NCBI GenBank assembly: GCA_001920085.1
Contig: MNJC01000121.1
Location: forward strand, 1 to 18,373
DNA length: 18,373 bases
Direction of reading: 5' to 3'
DNA from: Actinobacteria bacterium 13_1_20CM_4_69_9
GTDB lineage: Bacteria; Actinomycetota; Thermoleophilia; Gaiellales; Gaiellaceae
The notes beneath the pieces were generated by a model. It had not been told where the DNA came from. It made no database searches and was given only the letters and a program-made list of their open reading frames with translations. The translations under genes were made by a program, and so were the position numbers. Each line of letters opens with the position of its first letter. Positions within the stretch are counted from its first letter, which is position 1. This document shows, in pieces, positions 7,695 to 13,780 of the stretch.

Positions 7695-9116
7695 GTGGTC
7701 GCCGCACTCACGGAAAAACGACTGCTGATCGGCGGTGAGTGGATCGAGACGGGCGAGTGGATCGACGTCCGGTCTCCGTACTCGGGCGACGTCGTCGGTC
7801 GCGTCGCCAAAGCCGGCGCGCGCGAGACGTGCCAGGCAGTCGACGCGGCCGAAAAGGCGATGCGCGAGCCGCTGCCGGCGCACAAGCGCGCCGAGATCCT
7901 CGTCAAGGTCGCGGCCGCGCTCGGCCGACGCCATGACGAGGTCGCACGCCTGATCTCCGACGAAGCCGGCAAGCCGATGAAGGCGGCGCGCGTCGAGGCG
8001 CAGCGCGCAATGTCGACGTACACGTTCGCGGCGGTGGAGGCGCGCAAGCTCGCGGGCGAGATGGTGCCGATGGACGCAGCGCAGGCCGGCACGGGGAAGC
8101 TCGCCTTCACGCTGCGGCAGCCCGTCGGCATCGTCGGCGCGATCAGCCCGTTCAACTTCCCACTCAACCTCGTCGCGCACAAGCTGGCGCCCGCTCTGGC
8201 CGCAGGCTGCGCGGTCGTCCTGAAACCGGCCAGCCAGACGCCGCTGTCCGCGCTCCTGCTCGCAGAGCTCGAGCAGGAGGCCGGCCTGCCGCCGGGCTGG
8301 CTGAACGTCGTCGTTGGCCCGGCCTCGGAGCTCGGCGACGTCCTCGTCGAGGACGAGCGCGTCAAGCTGATCACGTTCACGGGCTCGAGCGGCGTCGGCT
8401 GGGGACTGCGTGAGCGCGCGCACAGGAAGCGCGTCAACCTCGAGCTCGGAAACTCGACACCGGTGATCGTGGCGGCCGACGCAGACGTGTCGCTCGCGGC
8501 GACGAAAGTCGCGCAGAACGGATTCTCGTTCGCGGGGCAGAGCTGCATCTCCGTGCAACGCGTCTACGTCGAGCGGAGCGCGTACGACACATTCGTCGCA
8601 GCGCTGATCCCGCTGGTCGAGTCGCTCAAGGTCGGCGACCCCGCCGAGGAGGACACCGACGTGGGGCCGGTGATCGACGACGACGCACGGGAACGGATCC
8701 TCGAGTGGATCCGCGCGTCGTCCGGAGACGTCTTGACCGGCGGCGACCTCGAGGGCGAGCTCATTCGTCCGACCGTGATCGCGAACCCCGCGCGCGAGGA
8801 GAAGGTCTCCTGCGAGGAGGTGTTCGGTCCAGTCTGCACCGTGACAGCGGTGGAGTCGGTGGACGAGGCGATCGAGCTGGCAAACGGCACCCGCTACGGC
8901 CTGCAGGCGGGGATCTTCACGTCCTCGATCGCGAACGCGCTCACGGCCGCGCAGCGGTTGGAGTTCGGTGGCGTCACCGTCAACGAGGCGCCGACCTTTC
9001 GCAGCGACCAGATGCCCTACGGCGGAGTCAAGGACTCGGGCAACACGCGCGAGGGGCCGCACTACGCGGTGCGCGAGATGACGGAGGAACGTCTCGTCGT
9101 CGTCGAGCTGCCGTAG
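7695..9116 (+). CDS. NAD(P)-dependent aldehyde dehydrogenase
   Basis: A 473-aa member of the aldehyde dehydrogenase superfamily at full usual length. Key positions are present: N154 in SPFNFP, K177 in VLKPAS, the cofactor turn FTGSSGVG (228-235), general base E250 in NLELGNSTP, and nucleophile C284 in GQSCISVQR. E374 and F376 lie in EEVFGPV. Near the end is PYGGVKDSG. It oxidises an aldehyde to the acid; the LELGNSTPVIV variant recalls lactaldehyde or phosphonoacetaldehyde-type dehydrogenases rather than betaine aldehyde enzymes, but the substrate is not deducible. It is divergently arranged with the thiolase operon, and may be followed in the same transcript by the 55-aa membrane protein 33 bp downstream. 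Confidence 0.95.
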   Translation: MVAALTEKRLLIGGEWIETGEWIDVRSPYSGDVVGRVAKAGARETCQAVDAAEKAMREPLPAHKRAEILVKVAAALGRRHDEVARLISDEAGKPMKAARVEAQRAMSTYTFAAVEARKLAGEMVPMDAAQAGTGKLAFTLRQPVGIVGAISPFNFPLNLVAHKLAPALAAGCAVVLKPASQTPLSALLLAELEQEAGLPPGWLNVVVGPASELGDVLVEDERVKLITFTGSSGVGWGLRERAHRKRVNLELGNSTPVIVAADADVSLAATKVAQNGFSFAGQSCISVQRVYVERSAYDTFVAALIPLVESLKVGDPAEEDTDVGPVIDDDARERILEWIRASSGDVLTGGDLEGELIRPTVIANPAREEKVSCEEVFGPVCTVTAVESVDEAIELANGTRYGLQAGIFTSSIANALTAAQRLEFGGVTVNEAPTFRSDQMPYGGVKDSGNTREGPHYAVREMTEERLVVVELP

Positions 9117-9149
9117 TTTCGCGGCGGAGGCGACGGGAAGGCTGCACAC

Positions 9150-9317
9150 ATGATCGGCCTCGTGCTCGCACTCGTCGTCGTCGGCATCGTGCTGTCGCTG
9201 CTCGGCCTGTGGATCTTCTCGATCCCGATCGGCGTCGTCGCCCTCGTCCTGTTCGTGGTCTTCCTCGCCGGCTGGGGCCGACGCTCGGCCACGCGCACGC
9301 CCGACACGCCCGCCTGA
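9150..9317 (+). CDS. Small membrane hairpin protein, 55 aa
   Basis: A short reading frame from ATG 9150 to TGA 9317, preceded by GGGAAGG about 8-14 nt upstream as a Shine-Dalgarno-like sequence. The product is almost wholly hydrophobic: helix one about residues 3-22 (LVLALVVVGIVLSLLGLW), a turn at FSIPIG, helix two about 28-42, then a basic and polar tail RRSATRTPDTPA, predicted cytoplasmic with both ends on one side. Third codon positions are nearly all G/C and no stop interrupts. It is comparable to the two-helix small proteins often found in actinobacterial genomes, with no assigned function. It sits between the aldehyde dehydrogenase and a zinc-ribbon pair. Confidence 0.7.
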   Translation: MIGLVLALVVVGIVLSLLGLWIFSIPIGVVALVLFVVFLAGWGRRSATRTPDTPA

Positions 9318-9335
9318 ACCGTCGCAGGCCGCTGT

Positions 9336-9341
9336 TAGATT
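9336..9341 (+). promoter_or_regulatory. -10 box of the zinc-ribbon operon (leaderless type)
   Basis: TAGATT is followed by 6 nt and GTG 9348. The same hexamer and spacing occur before pafBC at 11750, which supports the reading of both starts. Confidence 0.55.
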
Positions 9342-9347
9342 GGTCGC

Positions 9348-9881
9348 GTGGCGCGGCCATCGCTGCTTGCACGCCTTCGGCGCAAAGAGCCCGTGACCGC
9401 GGCGGCGCGACCCGCCGGCCCCCCACGCCGCTCGCCGCCGCATCCCGGCCAGCTGCGACGTGAGCGCCGCGCGCTCCTGCGCGCGCGAGAAGAACGGCTG
9501 CGCGACCTCGGGGGCCTGATGCTCGAGATGTTCCGGCGTGACCAGTTCCGCCAGGACCTGCTCGTCGAGCGCTGCGACGAGCTCCTCGCACTCGACGGGC
9601 GCCTCCAGGAGCTGGACACGCTGCTCGCGGCGTCCGTGTCTGCCCGACGGCCGGCACCGGCAGCGCGGTGCGCGTGCGGCGCCCCGCTCGTCTGGGGCTC
9701 GCACTTCTGCGCGAACTGCGGGCGTCCCGTGAGTGCGACGCCGGCGGTCGTGTCGTGCGCGAAGTGCGGCGCCGCCCTCGCTGCCGACGCAAAGTTCTGC
9801 GCCGTCTGCGGCCACGCCGTCTCCGGTGAGCTCGCCGAGGCGCTGCCGGCGCCCGCACCGCAGGAACGCTGGGAGTCGTGA
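9348..9881 (+). CDS. Double zinc-ribbon protein with N-terminal coiled coil
   Basis: A 177-aa protein, predicted cytoplasmic. Residues 1-35 are basic and Pro-rich. About 36-95 is charged and helical (RRERRALLRAREERLRDL through ELLALDGRLQELDTLL), likely a coiled coil. Two tandem zinc ribbons follow: C108, C110, C121, C124 and C137, C140, C151, C154, the second of the common CxxC...CxxC type (CAKCGAALAADAKFCAVCG). This resembles double zinc-ribbon domains that serve as protein-protein modules; no catalytic domain is seen. The end overlaps the next gene by GTGA (4 bp), so the two products are made together. Function unknown; a scaffold working with the membrane partner is an inference. Confidence 0.85.
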   Translation: MARPSLLARLRRKEPVTAAARPAGPPRRSPPHPGQLRRERRALLRAREERLRDLGGLMLEMFRRDQFRQDLLVERCDELLALDGRLQELDTLLAASVSARRPAPAARCACGAPLVWGSHFCANCGRPVSATPAVVSCAKCGAALAADAKFCAVCGHAVSGELAEALPAPAPQERWES

Positions 9882-10579
9882 GCACGCCGGCGAGGCCTCC
9901 CGCCGAGCCGGTCTGCCCTCGCTGCGGCACTCCCCACGAGCCGGGGCAGGAGTACTGCCTCGAGTGCGGCTACCGGCTACATCCGGCGCCGGGGCTCGCC
10001 GGCCGGTTGTCGGGTGCCTGGCAGGAGCGGTTCGGCTGGTATCCCGGCGACTGGTTCTGGCGCGTGCTGCTGGGACTCGTGATCGCGATCGCGGGCGCAA
10101 CGGCGGCGATCGTCCTGACGGACGCCGGCGCCCAGGACAACCCGATCGTCGCGACGGCCGGCGGCGCGGCGCACGCCCCGACCACGGCGCCGCAGACCGC
10201 GACCGTGACCCTGCCGAGCGTTTCGACGGCGCCGGGGCCGCCGACCACCCCCTCGGCCCCGCCTCCCCCGACCACGACGGCACCCGCGCCGGGCTCGCTG
10301 ACGGCCTGGCCCGCCGGCCAGGGCGGCTTCACCGTCGTGCTGGAGTCGATCCCGTCCAGCGCCGGGCGGGCGCTGGCCCTCGCCCGGGCCCGGGCGGCGT
10401 CGCGGGCAGGCCTCCCGAAGGTCGGCGTTCTCGATTCCGGCAAGTACTCGAGCCTCCATCCGGGCTACTTCGTCGTCTTCAGCGGGATCTACACGTCCCG
10501 GGGTCAGGCCGACGCCGCCCGGGCCGCCGCGGCCGAGAAGGGCTTCCAGCTCGCATATTCGCGGGAAATCACCCGCTGA
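9878..10579 (+). CDS. Zinc-ribbon transmembrane protein with SPOR-like C-terminal domain
   Basis: A 233-aa protein coupled to the preceding gene. The N-terminus has one zinc ribbon (C13, C16, C27, C30 in CPRCGTPHEPGQEYCLECG). A single transmembrane helix (about 62-81, WRVLLGLVIAIAGATAAIVL) follows. A long Ala/Pro/Thr linker (about 85-148) typical of exported spacers leads to a C-terminal domain (149-231) beginning FTVVLESIPSS, with GYFVVFSGIYTSRGQADAA and a terminal strand, matching the pattern of SPOR-like domains that bind denuded peptidoglycan glycans. The topology would put zinc ribbon inside and SPOR-like domain at the cell wall. The domain assignment is by pattern only. A role in envelope or division is plausible but unproven. 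Confidence 0.85.
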   Translation: MSTPARPPAEPVCPRCGTPHEPGQEYCLECGYRLHPAPGLAGRLSGAWQERFGWYPGDWFWRVLLGLVIAIAGATAAIVLTDAGAQDNPIVATAGGAAHAPTTAPQTATVTLPSVSTAPGPPTTPSAPPPPTTTAPAPGSLTAWPAGQGGFTVVLESIPSSAGRALALARARAASRAGLPKVGVLDSGKYSSLHPGYFVVFSGIYTSRGQADAARAAAAEKGFQLAYSREITR

Positions 10580-10612
10580 TCGTTCTCAGCAGAGGCAACG
10601 ACAGGCCCGACT

Positions 10613-10641
10613 TTGTAACACCGGCGCGGGTCTTATAGACT
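10613..10641 (+). promoter_or_regulatory. Sigma-70-type promoter of the CCCH-tail gene
   Basis: TTGTAA (10613-10618), 17 bp, and TAGACT (10636-10641) make a good housekeeping promoter. The start would fall near 10648, leaving a leader of about 59 nt to the ATG at 10707. That excludes the in-frame GTG at 10644, which would lie before the transcript begins. Confidence 0.55.
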
Positions 10642-10706
10642 CCGTGCTCGACGGATGCCGCCGGTTGACGATTTACCGCGACTTAACAAAGCTTTGCGGG
10701 GGATTA

Positions 10707-11177
10707 ATGGGAGCCAGAGATACTGTGATTGAGGAGTACGCCGCCCAACTTCAGGCCTGCATGTATCAATACTCGAGAGCCATCTACAGGTCGATTAAGG
10801 ACCTGATCGACCCGTATGTGGCCCCCGAGCTGCACCTCGAGTACCGGCGGGCCGTGCTCGAGCAGTGCGAGCAGACGATGGAGCGGCTCGCCCGCGATCC
10901 GCTCTATTTCGCGAAGCCTGACCGCGCGCTCTTCCAGGACATTCGGCGTTACTTCCCGATCACGGCGCAGGCTGAAGTTGCCTGGGCGGTTCAGGAGGGC
11001 GTCGCCGCGGCGGTCGCGTTCATCGAGGAGCAGATCGAGGCCGGAGCTCTCGACGGCGGCGTCGCGCGCTGCCGTGCGACCACCCGGAAGGGGAAACCGT
11101 GCCAGCGGACGCCGCTTCCGGAGCGCGACTACTGCCCGTCGCACCAGCACCTCGAGCGCTCCAAAGTCGCCGCCTAG
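10707..11177 (+). CDS. Small protein with C-terminal CCCH zinc-like motif (DUF5763-like)
   Basis: A 156-aa protein. ATG 10707 is chosen over upstream GTG 10644 because GCGGGGGA lies just upstream as ribosome-binding site and the promoter at 10613-10641 starts transcription after 10644. The body (about 1-118) is helical with many charged residues, e.g. ERLARDPLYF and EVAWAVQEGVAAAVAFIEEQIE. The tail has C122 in ARCRATTRKG, C132 in KPCQRT, C143 and H146 in YCPSHQ, a pattern like small DUF5763-type zinc motifs often found as C-terminal additions. The gene has a proper leader, unlike its leaderless neighbours. No function is known to me; a nucleic-acid or protein-binding role is only a guess. Confidence 0.8.
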   Translation: MGARDTVIEEYAAQLQACMYQYSRAIYRSIKDLIDPYVAPELHLEYRRAVLEQCEQTMERLARDPLYFAKPDRALFQDIRRYFPITAQAEVAWAVQEGVAAAVAFIEEQIEAGALDGGVARCRATTRKGKPCQRTPLPERDYCPSHQHLERSKVAA

Positions 11178-11212
11178 TCTCGGCACCTCCCGATCGGCCG
11201 TGCTGTTGGGGC

Positions 11213-11231
11213 GGTGTCTCCTGCCTGGCAC
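11213..11231 (+). repeat. REP-like repeat, copy C (upstream of the transposase)
   Basis: GGTGTCTCCTGCCTGGCAC lies 80 bp upstream of the RAYT start in non-coding DNA. It differs from copy A by one base in 19. RAYT transposases are known to be associated with REP sequences, and this is the copy in the expected place. Confidence 0.6.
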
Positions 11232-11297
11232 GTAACGAGTCTGTGACGCGGCAGCGCCAGGTCGCTGAAATCGCCGTTCCGTCTCGCGGGGCGCCGC

Positions 11298-11303
11298 TAC
11301 GGT
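11298..11303 (+). promoter_or_regulatory. -10 box of the transposase gene (leaderless type)
   Basis: TACGGT is followed by 7 nt and ATG 11311. The same hexamer and 7-nt spacing stand before the ATG at 17843. Confidence 0.4.
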
Positions 11304-11310
11304 CGCCGCC

Positions 11311-11760
11311 ATGGGACGAGCGCCGCGCCATCTCGCCGCCGGCGCCTGCTACCACGTCGCCACCAAGGGAAACAACGACGAGCCGATCTTCCGCGACGAC
11401 TGGGATCGCGCGGTCTTCGTCCAGCTCCTGCGACGCGTCCGCCGGCGCTACGGCTGGCGCCTGCACGCCAGCTGCCTGCTCGGCAACCACTACCACCTCC
11501 TCGTCGAGACGCCGCTCGCGAACCTCTCTCACGGCATGCGTGACCTCAACGGCCAGTACGCGCGCGCCTTCAACGATCGCCACGGCCGGAAGCACCACGT
11601 CTTCGGCCGACGGTTCTGGTCGAAAGAGGTCGAGTCCGAGGAGCAGTACGACCAGACGCTCGCCTACATCGTCCACAACCCGGTCCACCACGGGTTCGCC
11701 CGCCGCCTCGGCCACTGGCGATGGGCGTCGGCGACGGGGGTCGGTGGGATAGATTCGCCT
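11311..11760 (+). CDS. REP-associated tyrosine transposase (RAYT/IS200-like Y1), missing a normal C-terminal end
   Basis: The frame opens at ATG 11311. Residues 1-141 are a clear Y1 transposase domain: AAGACYHVATKGNNDEPIF (9-27), the HUH pair H60 and H62 in LLGNHYHLLVETP, nucleophile Y83 in LNGQYARAFNDRH, then FGRRFWSKEV and YIVHNPVHHGFARR, ending at HWRWASATG where relatives read WxWSSYRA. After about residue 142 similarity stops, and the frame has no stop until 12888, running through the whole first half of pafBC in another frame. The end given is where pafBC begins and is not a stop codon. A one-frame shift near 11725 would stop at 11750-11752. So the gene is either 3'-eroded, frameshifted, or produces a fused tail. 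Catalytic residues are intact. Confidence 0.75.
11750..11755 (+). promoter_or_regulatory. -10 box of pafBC inside the transposase frame
   Basis: TAGATT is followed by 6 nt and GTG 11762, a leaderless arrangement identical to that at 9336-9348. It sets the pafBC start and lies within the 3' part of the transposase reading frame. Confidence 0.55.
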
Positions 11761-11761
11761 G

Positions 11762-13780
11762 GTGTCGCACGACACCGACAAGCTGATTCGTCAGCTTTCG
11801 CTCGTCGCCTACCTGATGGCGGAGCGGCGGCCACTGACCGCGCGGGACGTGAAGTCCAACGTCGAGGGCTATTCGGAGATGTCCGACGAGGCCTTCGCCC
11901 GCCGGTTCTACTCCGACCGGGCGGAGCTGCTCGCCCTCGGCGTGCCGCTCCAGTCCCAACGGGACGAGTTCACAGGGGAGGAGCTGTACACGCTGCGTTC
12001 CGAGAACTACTTCCTGGACAAGCTCGAGCTCGACGACGACGAGCTCGCGGCCCTCCAGACGGCGCTCTACCTCCTCGAGGGCAAGTTCGCGTACGCGGAG
12101 CCGCTCCGGCTCGCGCTCCAGAACCTCGCGCTGGGACGCCCCGGCTTCGACGAGCCGGCCAGCGAGACCGCCGTGCGCGTCGAGGTGCTCGATCCGGACT
12201 ACTCGCCGGAGATGCCGGGCCGCCTCGGGAAGCTCGAGGGCGCGATCTCCAAGCAGCGCACGATCAAGTTTCCGTACTACTCGATCTCGCGCAACCGCCA
12301 GAGCGAGCGGACCGTCAATCCGTACGGCCTCCTGTCCGACAACGGCAGCTGGTACGTGATCGGACAGGACCTCGATCGGAAAGACATCCGCACGTTCCGC
12401 GTCTCGCGCATCCGCGGCGACATTCGCTTTGCAACGCGCCGCGAGCGCGACTTCCGCATTCCGCCCGACTTCGATATCGACGACTACCGTGGACGACCGC
12501 CCTGGCAGATCGGCGACATCGTCGGCGAGGCGCGTATCGAGCTCGCAGGCGACACCGCCTGGTGGGTGGAGCGCGCTTTCGGGAATGCCGGCGAGCTCGA
12601 GAACGGCGTCTTCGTCACGGACTACTCATCCGCCCCACAGCTGGCTTCATGGATCCTCCGCCAGGACGGCCGCGCCATCCCGCTCGAGCCCGACGAGTTG
12701 AGGCGCGAGGTCGCGGACGCGCTGCGTGCCGTTCGTGCCAGTCACGAGACAGGTCCGCCCAAGCTAGCCGCACCCGCGCCGCCGCAGCGTGCGGACGGGG
12801 TCGGCGAGCGACCCGCGGGCCCGGTTGTCCCCGAACGTTTCGCCGTGCTGCAGGCGCTCCTCGCATACCTGCTCGCAGCGTGCGGTGAGGGGCACGACGC
12901 GACGATTCCTGCGCGGGAGATCGTCGAGCGCTTCCACATTCCCGAGGACGAGCTCGAGGAGCATCTGCAGCTGCTCAACCTCGTCAACTTCGGCGGGGGC
13001 TGTTACACGGTCTACGCCGCGCTCGAGGGCGAAAGCGTCCATGTCGACAAAGAGCTGTACGGTGACACCTTCAGACTTGCCCCGCGCCTGACACCACTGG
13101 AGGCGCGCGCCATCCGCCTCGCACTCGAATTTGTCGGCCCGATGATCGCCGCAGACGCGCACACGCCGCTCGACCGCGTCCGCAAGAAGCTCGAGGAGAC
13201 GTTCGGCCAGTTCGAGCTCGCGCAAACGCCCGAACCACGCACCGGTGACGCGGAAGCCGACCTCGTCGCCACGCTCACGGAAGGCATCCGCGAGCGTCAC
13301 CTGGTCGAGATCGAGTACCAGAAGGAAGGCGAGCAGACGTGGTCCCAGCGGATCGTCGAGCCGTACTCGCTCCAGCGAGAGCTGCCCCACTGGCGAGTAC
13401 ACACGTGGGACCGCACACGCAACGCCGAACGCAGCTTCCGTCTCGACCGCATGCGCAGCGCAAAGGTGACGGACGAGACATTCGAGCCGCGCCAGGCGTT
13501 CGAGCCGCGCGGGCTCCGCGACGCGCGCACCGCAAAGGTGCTGTACGCGAAGGGCGTCGCCGCGCGCTGGGCAGCCGAACGGGGCGCGACGCTGCTGAAG
13601 GACGGCACCGCCCTCGCGGAGATGCCCGTCGGCAGCCAGGAGTGGCTGACCGGCGAGATCCTCTCCCAGCGGGGCGAGTCGATCCTGCTCGAGCCGGAGG
13701 AGATGCGCGAGGCGCTCGCAGCGCGCGCCCACGAGCTCGCGAACGAGCTAGGCGTCTCGCGCCTGCGCGCCCGCGCCTAG
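11762..13780 (+). CDS. pafBC: Fused PafB-PafC WYL-domain transcriptional activator
   Basis: A 672-aa protein made of two tandem HTH-WYL units, like the separate PafB and PafC of mycobacteria joined in one chain. Half one: winged helix about 8-85 (KLIRQLSLVAYLMAERRPLTARDV), WYL domain about 160-235 with NPYGLL and SWYVIGQD, and WYL C-terminal extension to about 320. A Pro/Ala linker spans about 325-357. Half two: helix-turn-helix about 358-425, WYL domain about 500-570 with VEPYSLQRE and HWRVHTWDR, extension to the end. Family knowledge: PafBC senses single-stranded DNA through WYL and activates LexA-independent DNA-damage genes. No proteasome genes are nearby. The start is set by TAGATT 6 nt before GTG. 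Its end overlaps the convergent kinase end by 4 bp. The linker contains a REP-like repeat (12735-12751). Confidence 0.93.
   Translation: MSHDTDKLIRQLSLVAYLMAERRPLTARDVKSNVEGYSEMSDEAFARRFYSDRAELLALGVPLQSQRDEFTGEELYTLRSENYFLDKLELDDDELAALQTALYLLEGKFAYAEPLRLALQNLALGRPGFDEPASETAVRVEVLDPDYSPEMPGRLGKLEGAISKQRTIKFPYYSISRNRQSERTVNPYGLLSDNGSWYVIGQDLDRKDIRTFRVSRIRGDIRFATRRERDFRIPPDFDIDDYRGRPPWQIGDIVGEARIELAGDTAWWVERAFGNAGELENGVFVTDYSSAPQLASWILRQDGRAIPLEPDELRREVADALRAVRASHETGPPKLAAPAPPQRADGVGERPAGPVVPERFAVLQALLAYLLAACGEGHDATIPAREIVERFHIPEDELEEHLQLLNLVNFGGGCYTVYAALEGESVHVDKELYGDTFRLAPRLTPLEARAIRLALEFVGPMIAADAHTPLDRVRKKLEETFGQFELAQTPEPRTGDAEADLVATLTEGIRERHLVEIEYQKEGEQTWSQRIVEPYSLQRELPHWRVHTWDRTRNAERSFRLDRMRSAKVTDETFEPRQAFEPRGLRDARTAKVLYAKGVAARWAAERGATLLKDGTALAEMPVGSQEWLTGEILSQRGESILLEPEEMREALAARAHELANELGVSRLRARA
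12735..12753 (-). repeat. REP-like repeat, copy D (in the pafBC linker)
   Basis: Plus-strand GTGCCAGTCACGAGACA (12735-12751) matches the reverse complement of copy A in 16 of 17 bases; the single change breaks the GTGCCAGGCAC palindrome. It encodes residues 325-331, exactly where the first WYL unit gives way to the low-complexity linker. Confidence 0.45.

Noticed and set aside
7826..7840. GAGACGTGCCAGGCA resembling the repeat
   Set aside because: The order of the two halves differs and the match outside the core is poor.
10014..10027. Possible further REP-like copy, GTGCCTGGCAGGAG
   Set aside because: Only the palindromic core and a few bases match, and the codons (AWQE) fit the protein; chance in GC-rich DNA is likely.
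7644..10283. 879-codon minus-strand open frame
   Set aside because: Antisense to the aldehyde dehydrogenase and zinc-ribbon genes; low-complexity Arg/Ala/Asp sequence without domains.
10561..10576. GCGGG/CCCGC hairpin at the end of the SPOR-like gene
   Set aside because: Only a 5-bp stem inside coding sequence with no T tract; not a credible terminator.
10644..10706. Upstream GTG start for the CCCH-tail protein
   Set aside because: It lies 2 nt after the -10 box TAGACT, before the expected transcript start, and ATG 10707 has a good ribosome site.
11311..12888. 525-aa version of the transposase
   Set aside because: Residues after about 142 are out-of-frame translation of pafBC; only the first part shows transposase similarity.
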